Assembly: GCA_035373625.1 (NCBI GenBank)
Contig: DAOSNS010000023.1
Span: 10,871 to 74,870 of the forward strand
Direction of reading: 5' to 3'
DNA from: DSWT01 sp035373625
Lineage (GTDB): Bacteria > Chloroflexota > Anaerolineae > B4-G1 > SLSP01
DNA length: 64,000 nucleotides
The number at the start of each line of letters is the position of its first letter. Within the stretch, counting starts at the first letter, position 1. The position numbers were made by a program, and so were the translations under genes. Shown here piece after piece: positions 55,601-63,791 of the stretch. The notes below the pieces were generated by a model. It made no database searches, was not told where the DNA came from, and saw nothing but the letters and a program-made list of their open reading frames with translations.

Positions 55601-58600
55601 GGTCAATAGTGTCATTGTGGACAACACCACCAACGACCTGGGCAGTGGCATCTACATCAATGCTTCGTCGCCGCGCATGCTGCACTTGACGATTGCGCGT
55701 AATCAGGGTGATGGAGGCAGTGGCCTGCATCTTACCGGTGACAGTGCCGCGGTCATCACCAATACGGTTCTGCTGAGCCAGACGGTTGGCTTGAATGTGG
55801 AAGCGGGCAGTGCGGTGACGCTCACAGCCACTTACTGGGGCAACGGTGCCTGGGCCAATGGCGCGGACTGGCTCGGCGCCGGCAGTGTGATCTCGCAACT
55901 GAATTACTATGCCGGCGATCCGGCCTTTGTGGCACCGCAGGAACAGGACTACCATATCACCGCTGCTTCTGCGCTTATCAACCAGGGGGTGTTGACCGAG
56001 ATACTGGATGACCTGGAAGGTTTTCCCCGCGACCGTTGGCCCGACCTGGGCGCCGACGAGTATCGCATGTGCTGGGTGCGTTTGAACGATGACCCCACCG
56101 ATTATACCGGCGTGCAAGAGGCCGTGGATGCCGCGCAATCCGGCGATGTCGTGAAAATTGCCGGACGCTGCGGCGGCGTCAGCGCGCGTCCCCGCAATGA
56201 CCTGGTGACCACGGGGCTGGTCACGCAGGTCGTGTACCTGACCAAAACGCTGACTCTACAAGGAGGGTATACCGCCACCAACTTTACTCAGGCATATCCT
56301 GTGACTCAACCCACGGTTCTGGACGCGCTCGGCCTCGGACGGGTAGTCTACGTGGCCGCTGGGGCACAGCCTACCCTCTCCGGTTTGCAGTTGATCGGCG
56401 GTGACGCTACCGGGCAAGGTGGCCATCCAACCGCCGATGCCGGTGGAGGTCTCTACGCTGCCCACGCCACGGTTACGGTGGACGCCTGTCAGTTCTATGA
56501 CAACGTGGCCGATGTGGGTGGCGGCATCCATGTAGCCCTGGGGCAGGCCGAATTGCGCAATGTCATCATCGCCGACAACCAGGCGCTCACGGGCGGCGCA
56601 TTGCACATGTGGGAGAGCGATCTGCAGGCGCGGCACACGACCCTGGCCCAGAATAACGGCATCGGCGTCTACCTTGAACAGGCCGGCACTGCCTGGTTGA
56701 CCAACACCATCCTGATCAGCCATACGATCGGCATCACCGCCACCGATGGCATCACCGCCCGGCTTCAGGCGACGCTCTGGGGCAACGGCCTGGATTGGGA
56801 TACGGGGAACGCCAATATCCAGACGGACGCTGATTTCTGGGGCAATCCGGCCTTTGTTGCACCGGCCACCTACGACTATCACTTGCGGGGCGTCTCGGCC
56901 GCGATTGACCTGGGCATGGATGCCGGCTTGACCGTGGATGGCGATGGTAAGGTGCGTCCTGTCGGCCTGGGCTATGACCTCGGCGCCGATGAGTTCCAGG
57001 CCGCTTTCTCCTTAAGCAAACATGTGACGCCTTCATTGGTGCTATCGGGCGAGCGTATTACCTATACGCTTGCCCTCACCAATACCGGCTACCTGCCCTT
57101 GCAAGTCACCATTGTGGACCATTTGCCGGAAGGGGGTTCCCCGCATGGCTCTTTAACCTGGACGCCCTGGCTGGCGCCGGGCGAAGTGTGGACGCAACAA
57201 CTCCCGGTGGATGTGGAGTTGGGGTATGTTGGCCCGTTGACGAATACCGCCTTTGCCACCGCTACGCTGGGGATGGTGGCGCAGGCTGAGGCAGTAGCGC
57301 AGGCTGCGTTTTCATCCGATCTGGCGATTACCAAGACTGCCACGTTGGAAGCTGCGCCGGCAGAATGGGTGACCTATACCCTTGCCTTCCGAAACATTGG
57401 CGCAAGCCCGGCGTTCAACGTGGTGGTGAGCGATACCTTCCCGACGATGTTGGAGTCGTTAAATGTGACGGCCACACATCCCATCACTGCCCTTGGAGAG
57501 GTCCCCTATACCTGGGATTTGGGGACGCTTGGACCGAACACTGGCGGCTTCATCACAGTAACCGGTCGTGTGCGCACTGGCATATCCGGCGGCACCGCCA
57601 TTTCGAATACGGCGACAATCGCCGGCTTGCTCATCGAAGAGAACACTTCCAACAACGCCAGCGGGCCGGTCACCACCACCGTGTTGAATGTCGCACCGCT
57701 GGTCGTACACGATGTCATCACCACGGCGGAGGACACCCCCGTGTTGGCGGCTGTGTTGGATAACGACATAGATCTCAACGGCGATACGCTGTCTGTGGTT
57801 GCGGTCGGCGCGCCCCAGCATGGACAGACGGCCATTCTGACAGCGACGGTGCTGTATACGCCATCCCAGGATTTCTACGGCGCGGATAGCTTTACCTACG
57901 TGGTGAGCGATGGTGTGTTGACCGATACCGGCACGGTAAGTGTGACAATCACGCCGCAGAACGACCCTCCGGTAGCGCTGGACGATGCATACGCCACATT
58001 CCGCAATCAACCGCTGAGCATCTCCGCGCCGGGGGTGTTGGGGAATGATGCTGATGTGGATGGCGACACGCTGACCGTTACGCTGGTAGATACACCAACG
58101 CACGGGACGGCGACGTTGAACGCCGATGGCAGCTTCGTCTACACGCCGACGGCGGGCTTCACGGGCGAGGATGCTTTCACCTACCGCGCCTACGATGGTG
58201 TGGGCTACTCTGCGCCGGCGACCGTGAGCATCACGATAACCAATCGCGCGCCGGTGGCGGTGGATGATGCCTATCAGACCTATCGCAATCAACCGTTGAA
58301 CGTGGCGGCGCCGGGCGTGCTGGCGAACGACAGCGATGCGGATGGCGACGCGCTGACCGCGGCTCTGGTGAGCGCGCCAACGCATGGGACGGCGACGCTG
58401 AACGCCGATGGCAGCTTCGTCTACACGCCGACGGTGGGCTTCACGGGCGAGGATGCCTTCACCTACTGCGCCGATGACGGGTTGGTATCCTCGAATGTGG
58501 CAACGGTGACACTGACGGTGACGAACCGCGCGCCGACGGCGGCGGACGACGCCTATCAAACCTATCGTAACCAACAGTTGAGTGTGGCGGCACCGGGCGT

Positions 58601-61600
58601 GCTGGCGAACGACGGCGATGCAGACGGCGATCTGTTGACCGCTGCTCTGGAGAGTGCTCCAACGCACGGAACGGTAACGCTGGTCGCGGATGGCAGTTTC
58701 GTCTACACGCCGACGTTTGGCTTCACCGGTGCGGCTACCTTCATCTATCGTGCCTGCGACGGCGTGGATTGTTCTGCCCCGGCGACGGTGACGATCACAG
58801 TAGCAAACCGCGCGCCGACGGCGGCGGACGACGCCTATCTGGCGACCACCTACCAGCCGTTGCCCATATTTGCTCCCGGTGTGCTGGAGAATGATGGCGA
58901 CGCCGACGGCGACCCACTGACCGCTGTGTTAGTGGATAATCCCACACGCGGGACGGTGACCCTGAACGCCGATGGCAGCTTCGTTTACACGCCGACGGTG
59001 GGCTTCACCGGCGCCATCACGTTCACCTATCGTACCTCCGACGGACTGGCGACCTCGAATGTGGCGACGGTGACGATCTCCGTAACCGCCAACGCCTTGC
59101 CGGTGGCGGTGGATGATGCCTACACCACCTTCCGCAACCAACCGTTGAGCGTGGTGGCGCCGGCTGTGCTGGCGAACGATAGTGACGCGGAAAACGACCC
59201 ATTGATGGCTATCCTGGTGGCTGCGCCGACGCACGGGACAGCGACGTTGAACGCCAACGGCAGCTTCGTCTACACACCGACTGTGGGCTTCGCAGGCGAG
59301 GACACCTTCACCTACCGCGCCTATGACGGCGTGGGGTACTCCGCTCCGGCAACGGTGACGGTCACAGTAGCCAACCGCGCGCCGGTCGCGGCCGGGGATA
59401 CCTATCCGGCGACCAGCTACCAGCCGTTGCAGATAGCGGCGCCGGGCGTGTTGTCGAACGACAGCGACGCGGACGGCGATACTCTGACGGCCGAGAAGGT
59501 GAGCGATCCGGCGCATGGGACGGTGGTGTTGGCGGCGGATGGCGGCTTCGTCTACACTGCCGCCCCCGGCTTCAGCGGCGTGGATGCTTTTACCTATCGC
59601 GCTTCTGACGGACTGGCGACCTCGAATGTGGCGACGGTGATGATCACCGTAACCGCCAACGCCTTGCCGGTGGCGGTGGATGATGCCTACACCACCTTCC
59701 GCAACCAACCGTTGAGTGTGGTGGCGCCGGGTGTGCTGGCAAACGATAGCGACGCGGAAAACGATCCATTGATGGCCATCCTGGTGAGCGCGCCAACGCA
59801 CGGAACGGCGACGTTGAACGCCAACGGCAGCTTCGTCTACACGCCGACGACGGACTTTGTGGGCGAGGATGCTTTCACCTACCGCGCCTATGACGGTGTG
59901 GGCTATTCTGCTCCGGCAACCGTGACGATCACGGTGACGAACCGCGCGCCGGTCGCGGCCGGGGATATCTATCCGGCGACCAGCTATCAGTCGTTGCAGA
60001 TAGCGGCGCCGGGCGTGTTGTCGAACGACAGCGACGCGGACGGCGATACTCTGACGGCCGAGAAGGTGAGCGATCCGGCGCATGGGACGGTGGTGTTGGC
60101 GGCGGATGGCGGCTTCGTCTACACTGCCGCCCCCGGCTTCAGCGGCGTGGATGCTTTTACCTATCGCGCTTCTGACGGACTGGCGACCTCGAATGTGGCG
60201 ACGGTGATGATCACCGTAACCGCCAACGCCTTGCCGGTGGCGGTGGATGATGCCTACGCCACCTTCCGCAACCAACCGTTGAGCGTGGTGGCGCCGGGTG
60301 TACTGGCGAACGATAGCGACGCGGAAAACGATCCATTGATGGCCATCCTGGTGAGCGCGCCGACGCACGGGACAGCGACGTTGAACGCCGACGGTAGCTT
60401 GGTCTACACACCAACGACGGGCTTTGTGGGCGAGGATGCTTTCACCTACCGCGCCTATGACGGTGTGGGCTACTCTGCCCCGGCGACCGTGACGATCACG
60501 GTGACGAACCGCGCGCCGGTTGCGGCCGGGGATACTTATCCGGCGACCATCTACCAGCCGTTGCAGATAGCGGCGCCGGGCGTGTTGTCGAACGACAGCG
60601 ACGCGGACGGCGATACTCTGACGGCCGAGAAGGTGAGCGATCCGGCGCATGGGACGGTGGTGTTGGCGGCGGATGGCGGCTTCGTCTACACTGCCGCCCC
60701 CGGCTTCAGCGGCGTGGATGCTTTTACCTATCGCGCTTCTGACGGACTGGCGACCTCGAATGTGGCGACGGTGATGATCACCGTAACCGCCAACGCCTTG
60801 CCGGTGGCGGTGGATGATGCCTACACCACCTTCCGCAACCAACCGCTGAACCTGGCGGCGCCGGGTGTGCTGGCGAACGATAGCGACGCGGAAAACGACC
60901 CATTGATGGCTATCCTGGTGAGCGCGCCAACGCACGGGACGGCGACGTTGAACGCCAACGGCAGCTTCGTCTACACGCCGACGGCGGGCTTTGCAGGCGT
61001 GGATACTTTCACCTACCGCGCCTATGACGGCGTGGGCTACTCTGCGCCGGCGACCGTGAGCATCACGATAACCAATCGCGCGCCGACGGCGGCGGACGAC
61101 GCCTATCAAACCTATCGCAACCAACCGTTGAACGTAGTGGCGCCGGGTGTGCTGGATAACGACAGCGACGCGGACGGCGACGCGCTGACCGCTGCCCTGC
61201 TGAGCGCGCCAACGCACGGGACGGTGACGTTGAACGCCAACGGCAGCTTCGTCTACACGCCGACAACGGACTTCACGGGTGCGGACACCTTCACCTACCG
61301 CGCCTACGACGGCGTGGGCTACTCTGCCCCGGCGACCGTGAGCATCACGATAACCAATCGCGCGCCGACGGCGGCGGACGACGCCTATCAAACCTATCGC
61401 AACCAACCGTTGAACGTAGTGGCGCCGGGTGTGCTGGATAACGACAGCGACGCGGACGGCGACGCGCTGACCGCTGCCCTGCTGAGCGCGCCAACGCACG
61501 GGACGGTGACGTTGAACGCCAACGGCAGCTTCGTCTACACGCCGACAACGGACTTCACGGGTGCGGACACCTTCACCTACCGCGCCTACGACGGCGTGGG

Positions 61601-62195
61601 CTACTCTGCCCCGGCGACCGTGAGCATCACGATAACCAATCGCGCGCCGACGGCGGCGGACGACGCCTATCAAACCTATCGCAACCAACCGTTGAACGTA
61701 GTGGCGCCGGGTGTGCTGGATAACGACAGCGACGCGGACGGCGACGCGCTGACCGCTGCCCTGCTGAGCGCGCCAACGCACGGGACGGTGACGTTGAACG
61801 CCAACGGCAGCTTCGTCTACACGCCGACAACGGACTTCACGGGTGCGGACACCTTCACCTACCGCGCCTACGATGGTGTGGACTATTCCGCTCCGGCGAT
61901 GGTGACTCTGACCGTGATGCCGACCACTGAGATCACATACACATTGACCATATCCAAAGTGGGGGAGGGCACCGTTGTCCCATCTCCGGGGGTCCATACA
62001 TATACGCAGGGTACCCGTGTTGACCTTACGGCGACACCTGCCAGCGGATGGCGCTTTGATCGGTGGAGCGGCGACGTAAGCGGTACAATGACGCAAACTT
62101 ACGTCGTGATGGACGGCAACAAGACTGTGACGGCAACCTTTGTTCAAGGGTCCTATATGATTTATCTGCCGCTTGTCTTGCGCGCTTACAGATAA
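49605..62195 (+). CDS. Giant exported protein: LamG-like, beta-helix modules, DUF11, 15 cadherin-like repeats, C-terminal YLPLVLR tail
   Basis: 4196 residues. Signal peptide (about 1-37, LILTFLVWPSPLLAA). LamG-like jellyroll about 50-305; unassigned 305-470; nidogen-like beta domain about 475-650; a DUF11 repeat about 655-770. Three right-handed beta-helix modules start with C-W/F-V-x-L-N at about residues 785, 1745 and 2154, with many GGGxY turns, ending near 2464. Two more DUF11 repeats to about 2700. Fifteen cadherin-like repeats (about 2700-4106) each have an NDSDADGD-type calcium site. Then an InlB-B/Flg_new-like repeat (FDRWSGDV) and the tail SYMIYLPLVLRAYR. Likely a surface adhesin or matrix protein. 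TAGGAG precedes the ATG. The reading frame is open throughout. Confidence 0.92.
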   Translation: MKTKRQSLEFWKRGLCPVVLGMVLILTFLVWPSPLLAAGGPGGVGSDGGDSDLRLWLRADKGVYADPACLSPANVGVAVACWSDQSGYGLDVTQADPGLQPVYRSTKLLEFDTDVLTGTQPVQLFATPNSGLSVIIAFKSGVYTQTSVLMNYGSSAALDVDRNLELGYTFGGEGDFGLHRGGGNATVAATTRITAEQPYIFSTVVLTSGLVPTTSVRLYLNGTPAALTALAGGWLTSGTYPTTTVPLDIGARRDGNLPAYPDVAPDAFHKGDISEVIVFTTPLNTAQQTIIENYLSAKYTIPLNVAATKYVHSAYIYDVIGIGKEADGMHTEARGAGLILENGGYLRDVGDYLMAGHRTVVNVWTNASLPAGVSSRWERNWYFDKTDVGDNGGAITLKFDFSEGDIEGEPNGIYVLLGRSGTGGRFRVVQASSYIEGDQVIFPNVVALKDGWSYTLGQASDQYYFLEDSQQPGGPAFNFEDISATGTEIVFSPLVDNGMSGALPLGFSFNFYDVNYSNVYLSTEGFITFLPGQQPSSGTAVPIPTNDVHNGLIAGWWNDLDQRYGGKFYYETRGTAPNRRFIVQYHALPLVGPGGVTSTFQIKLFESSNIIEVHYLNAQTQVNTYALGGIENQSGTSGLQYYYGDANIANLAVRYSRPLFLLEQMVNDPTPRIGDRITYTLILRSNFPVATTEAVVSDTLDAGLVFATEAITVTPPQTFNQLLQGQILRLDGFTLGAGQRITFTIPVTVNTDVVMGDPLLNTALLMHPALSAPRTSEVSIVPDNCWVNLNGAISDQVQPMLDLAAPGDEVKVAGYCLDLSAQWEGVEQVAYISKTLTLRGGYTPADWTTAYPTVTTVLDARGQGRVVFVAPGVTVTLANLYLINGDAFQSGSTQSYGGGVYAANAQLSVQDVQLYDNTALLGGGVYVSGGMLNWTRGAAMTNTASTSGGGIYLTDGVTVWLNGVVLRANGLENSLSTGQGGAGLYALNSTLVLTGQVQLYANTGAYQGGGIYVQNTPLTAQQLIVRENGADRGGGMFVSGGTAQLSDLDVRDNYTWGRSGHGGGLYFLQSSAQISMSQLVSNTANGIGGAIYADRTNVLLVSSVISHNFSQLEGGGVYANNVVSMTLRDNDIVNNRGASGAGLYVNTGTPNLSNNRFVGNQTFVSGNGGGVMLYKTNNAVVVANLLVSNTARYGGGLYLNTDNTAVLTNNQVFFNYASSNGGGLYVRSSNVYVAHNQIMTNTSAGLGGGLYCYGGTPQYVQNTVSFNSTVNGGGGLYCAGGNPKFIENVLEFNTASVAVISYGGGMELDSTSEAQVTGNRLQANSARRGGGLYIRDSGAALVQSNVILSNTANLGGGVYVNSGLSTAGFLSNTIAFNTVSGSDNRGAGAFINGGASPWESNIIYSNTAQLRGGGIYVNTSSATFRNNRIVLNSALNSTDSGGGVYVLGGTVALVGNQILTNTTPGSGGGVYLSTVAAGSTLQQNIFVGNTAARGGGIYIYRGRPVLLGNRVLQNVSTNTTDGGGGIYISSNATQLISLVRNIVQGNQAQGWGGGLYVFSSVQDVFDGNVLFANTAQSDGGGIYLTDTTARLLNTVVADNVSVTGRGGGIYLGSSSVRWLHTTIARNADAYQVGVHLQSGSPVFTNTILISHTIGISVAQGAAVTFNATLWGNDTNASGPGSLVAYGPSVTGNPDFLAPDAGDYRIGPSSAALDAGVPGGVMTDMEGLSRPVHLGYDLGASEYRGTCFVRLNQSSYTYSSIQAAVDASNSPDDVVKVAGTCTGVHAHGALTQTLYLNKPLTLQGGYTLTQWLYSDPVAYPTTVDALSLGRVIYVAEGVTATVRGLRLRGGNAALGGGTNVGGGIYAAQATLTLEDVQIFNNQAANGGGVMADAGTLHLSEVQLFNNTAVNGGGLYADHAALRLARSQIFSNTADYGGGVYVYRSAAAQITRNTFHHNTATSGGGAMYLAQSPVDIASNHIFANTGARGGGLYLDASDARLVNSVIVDNTTNDLGSGIYINASSPRMLHLTIARNQGDGGSGLHLTGDSAAVITNTVLLSQTVGLNVEAGSAVTLTATYWGNGAWANGADWLGAGSVISQLNYYAGDPAFVAPQEQDYHITAASALINQGVLTEILDDLEGFPRDRWPDLGADEYRMCWVRLNDDPTDYTGVQEAVDAAQSGDVVKIAGRCGGVSARPRNDLVTTGLVTQVVYLTKTLTLQGGYTATNFTQAYPVTQPTVLDALGLGRVVYVAAGAQPTLSGLQLIGGDATGQGGHPTADAGGGLYAAHATVTVDACQFYDNVADVGGGIHVALGQAELRNVIIADNQALTGGALHMWESDLQARHTTLAQNNGIGVYLEQAGTAWLTNTILISHTIGITATDGITARLQATLWGNGLDWDTGNANIQTDADFWGNPAFVAPATYDYHLRGVSAAIDLGMDAGLTVDGDGKVRPVGLGYDLGADEFQAAFSLSKHVTPSLVLSGERITYTLALTNTGYLPLQVTIVDHLPEGGSPHGSLTWTPWLAPGEVWTQQLPVDVELGYVGPLTNTAFATATLGMVAQAEAVAQAAFSSDLAITKTATLEAAPAEWVTYTLAFRNIGASPAFNVVVSDTFPTMLESLNVTATHPITALGEVPYTWDLGTLGPNTGGFITVTGRVRTGISGGTAISNTATIAGLLIEENTSNNASGPVTTTVLNVAPLVVHDVITTAEDTPVLAAVLDNDIDLNGDTLSVVAVGAPQHGQTAILTATVLYTPSQDFYGADSFTYVVSDGVLTDTGTVSVTITPQNDPPVALDDAYATFRNQPLSISAPGVLGNDADVDGDTLTVTLVDTPTHGTATLNADGSFVYTPTAGFTGEDAFTYRAYDGVGYSAPATVSITITNRAPVAVDDAYQTYRNQPLNVAAPGVLANDSDADGDALTAALVSAPTHGTATLNADGSFVYTPTVGFTGEDAFTYCADDGLVSSNVATVTLTVTNRAPTAADDAYQTYRNQQLSVAAPGVLANDGDADGDLLTAALESAPTHGTVTLVADGSFVYTPTFGFTGAATFIYRACDGVDCSAPATVTITVANRAPTAADDAYLATTYQPLPIFAPGVLENDGDADGDPLTAVLVDNPTRGTVTLNADGSFVYTPTVGFTGAITFTYRTSDGLATSNVATVTISVTANALPVAVDDAYTTFRNQPLSVVAPAVLANDSDAENDPLMAILVAAPTHGTATLNANGSFVYTPTVGFAGEDTFTYRAYDGVGYSAPATVTVTVANRAPVAAGDTYPATSYQPLQIAAPGVLSNDSDADGDTLTAEKVSDPAHGTVVLAADGGFVYTAAPGFSGVDAFTYRASDGLATSNVATVMITVTANALPVAVDDAYTTFRNQPLSVVAPGVLANDSDAENDPLMAILVSAPTHGTATLNANGSFVYTPTTDFVGEDAFTYRAYDGVGYSAPATVTITVTNRAPVAAGDIYPATSYQSLQIAAPGVLSNDSDADGDTLTAEKVSDPAHGTVVLAADGGFVYTAAPGFSGVDAFTYRASDGLATSNVATVMITVTANALPVAVDDAYATFRNQPLSVVAPGVLANDSDAENDPLMAILVSAPTHGTATLNADGSLVYTPTTGFVGEDAFTYRAYDGVGYSAPATVTITVTNRAPVAAGDTYPATIYQPLQIAAPGVLSNDSDADGDTLTAEKVSDPAHGTVVLAADGGFVYTAAPGFSGVDAFTYRASDGLATSNVATVMITVTANALPVAVDDAYTTFRNQPLNLAAPGVLANDSDAENDPLMAILVSAPTHGTATLNANGSFVYTPTAGFAGVDTFTYRAYDGVGYSAPATVSITITNRAPTAADDAYQTYRNQPLNVVAPGVLDNDSDADGDALTAALLSAPTHGTVTLNANGSFVYTPTTDFTGADTFTYRAYDGVGYSAPATVSITITNRAPTAADDAYQTYRNQPLNVVAPGVLDNDSDADGDALTAALLSAPTHGTVTLNANGSFVYTPTTDFTGADTFTYRAYDGVGYSAPATVSITITNRAPTAADDAYQTYRNQPLNVVAPGVLDNDSDADGDALTAALLSAPTHGTVTLNANGSFVYTPTTDFTGADTFTYRAYDGVDYSAPAMVTLTVMPTTEITYTLTISKVGEGTVVPSPGVHTYTQGTRVDLTATPASGWRFDRWSGDVSGTMTQTYVVMDGNKTVTATFVQGSYMIYLPLVLRAYR
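59376..61076 (+). repeat. Three 567-bp higher-order tandem repeats inside the giant gene
   Basis: Units start at 59376, 59943 and 60510, each 567 bp (189 residues) and made of two cadherin-like repeats of different type (one beginning RAPVAAGD, the other NALPVAVDD). Copies differ at only scattered positions, e.g. ACC/ATC/ACT at one codon. Confidence 0.93.
61077..61922 (+). repeat. Three 282-bp tandem repeats inside the giant gene
   Basis: Units start at 61077, 61359 and 61641, each 282 bp (94 residues), one cadherin-like repeat (RAPTAADDAYQTYRNQPLN...). I see no difference between the first two units; the third diverges only in its last 40 or so bases. Confidence 0.93.
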
Positions 62196-62309
62196 ATACA
62201 ATGGTTATGCGGCTTGTTCTCTTAGTACAGGATAGGAATCATCACAAAGATTCTTCCAATCCTGTCAGAAGATGATATGCTGCATAACTCCTGATAAATA
62301 CTCTTTGCT

Positions 62310-62344
62310 ATCGGCAGGAGGCACGGTAACGCCCTCCTGCCGAT
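62310..62344 (+). terminator. Terminator-like hairpin after the giant gene
   Basis: ATCGGCAGGAGG / CCTCCTGCCGAT, a perfect 12-bp stem with an 11-nt loop, then CTTCATAAG. No real T-run. It lies in the 268-bp gap 62196-62463; the rest of the gap shows a small piece of a TCCTGTCAGAA-type repeat near 62260 and the next promoter. Confidence 0.7.
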
Positions 62345-62361
62345 CTTCATAAGTCGTGCAC

Positions 62362-62389
62362 TGGACAGAAAAATCAAAAAGATTATACT
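62362..62389 (+). promoter_or_regulatory. Promoter of the DUF362 gene
   Basis: TGGACA (62362-62367), 16-bp spacer, TATACT (62384-62389); leader of about 65 nt with GAGGTGAAAAGG before the ATG at 62464. Confidence 0.65.
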
Positions 62390-62463
62390 TTTAATGAAGC
62401 GTTTGTTGTGTGATTATCCTCTTTGGCCAAAAGAAGTAAGAAATAGAGACGAGGTGAAAAGGT

Positions 62464-63702
62464 ATGCCCACAAAAACATTTTCCGGTCGCGGCAAAGTTG
62501 CGATTGTCCGCACCACGCCGGAGACAGTTCTGGATGATTACGCCCGGTTGATGGAGCTGGCGAATTATCGTGAAGCCTTGCCTGCCGATCATAAAACCCT
62601 CCTCAAAATCAACATCTCCTGGCAAACATGGTATCCGGCCTGTTCCACAACCCCCTGGCAACTCGAGGGCGTTATCCGCAAACTCAAAGCTGACGGCTAC
62701 ACCGACCTGCTCGGTGTCCATAACGATACTGTTGTTGTGGATACCTCCGATGGCGAGGTCAACAACAAACAACGCTACGTGACCGACAAATATGGCGTCC
62801 CCTGCGCCTACATTTATAAGCCTGAGGTCAAGTGGGTGCGTTATGAACCCAAACAGCCCTTCCTTGTTCTGGATAAAGTCTACCCTGAAGGCGTCTACAT
62901 CCCGGAGTTGCTCATCGGCAACAATATCATCCACCTGCCTACAGTAAAGACACACGTCTTCACAACAATTACCGGCGCGATGAAGAATGCCTTCGGCGGG
63001 CTGTTGGGACGCAAACGGCACTGGACGCACAGCGTCATCCACGAGACCCTGGTGGACCTGCTGATGATCCAGCAGGATATTCATCCGGGCCTCTTTGCGG
63101 TGATGGACGGCACGTTTGCCGGGGACGGCCCCGGCCCGCGCGCGATGCACTGGCACGAGAAAAATGTGCTGCTCGCTTCGGCGGATCAGGTCGCCATTGA
63201 TGCAGCGTCGGCGCTGTTGCAGGGCTTCGATCCGCTGTCGCTGCCTTTCATCCGCATCGCCCACGAACTGGGGTTGGGCGTGGGCGACCCCGACGCCATC
63301 GAGTTTGTCGGCGACACGGATGTGTGCACCGAACGTTGGTGTTTCCAGACCGATGATACTTTCGCCAGCCGTGGACAGAAAACGATTTACCAGGGGATAC
63401 TCAAGCCGTTTGAGGCATTGTTGCTGCGCGGCCCAATTGTGCCGTGGTCGTATTTCGCCAGCAATTTCTACCATAACGTCTACTGGTACCCCGTGGTGGG
63501 ACGCAAGCGGGTGGAAGCGGCACTTAAAACGCCGTGGGGGCAGCTCTTTAGCCAATACGGCGCCGATGCCGGGCTGGAAGGTGCAGTTTTGCCAAGTGTG
63601 GAGACGAAAACTTTGCTCCAAGGGGTGGCCATTCTCGGTGGTGGGTTGGCCATGCTCGGTGGTCTCACGGCACTGTTGGGCAGCCTGCGCCGCAGAAAGT
63701 GA
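62464..63702 (+). CDS. DUF362 domain protein with C-terminal membrane helix
   Basis: 412 residues. DUF362 pattern: VAIVRTTPETVLDDYARLM, a Lys/Asn strand (LLKINISWQTWYPACSTTPW), IIHLPTVKTHVFTTITGAMK, NAFGGLLGRKRHWTH, and a metal- or cluster-like FAVMDGTFAGDGPGPR with ADQVAIDAASALLQG. In other members a ferredoxin domain is fused at the end; here there is none, and instead a hydrophobic C-terminal helix (GVAILGGGLAMLGGLTALLG) with LRRRK. Function is unknown. Followed by repeats and a PrsW fragment. Confidence 0.88.
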   Translation: MPTKTFSGRGKVAIVRTTPETVLDDYARLMELANYREALPADHKTLLKINISWQTWYPACSTTPWQLEGVIRKLKADGYTDLLGVHNDTVVVDTSDGEVNNKQRYVTDKYGVPCAYIYKPEVKWVRYEPKQPFLVLDKVYPEGVYIPELLIGNNIIHLPTVKTHVFTTITGAMKNAFGGLLGRKRHWTHSVIHETLVDLLMIQQDIHPGLFAVMDGTFAGDGPGPRAMHWHEKNVLLASADQVAIDAASALLQGFDPLSLPFIRIAHELGLGVGDPDAIEFVGDTDVCTERWCFQTDDTFASRGQKTIYQGILKPFEALLLRGPIVPWSYFASNFYHNVYWYPVVGRKRVEAALKTPWGQLFSQYGADAGLEGAVLPSVETKTLLQGVAILGGGLAMLGGLTALLGSLRRRK

Positions 63703-63775
63703 CAGGGGGCAGGGAGCAAGGGGCAGGGGGCAGGATTGTTGACTGACAAATGACGACTGACAACTGATAATTATT
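63703..63775. repeat. GGGGCAGG + GACTGACAACTGATAA composite repeat
   Basis: gggggcagggagcaaggggcagggggcagg, then attgttgactgacaaatgacgactgacaactgataa. It repeats the composite seen at 45628-45675, here with more GGGCAGG units. Confidence 0.85.
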
Positions 63776-63791
63776 AGTTTAGGAGGGACCA

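Noticed and set aside
55218..56138. A 306-codon antisense open frame in the giant gene
   Set aside because: Shadow of the beta-helix repeats; no start signals and no domain.
58929..62201. A 1090-codon open frame on the minus strand, antisense to the cadherin-like repeats
   Set aside because: It follows from the codon pattern of the repeat array. It is Arg/His/Val-rich, repeats with the sense array, has no Shine-Dalgarno or promoter, and matches no family.
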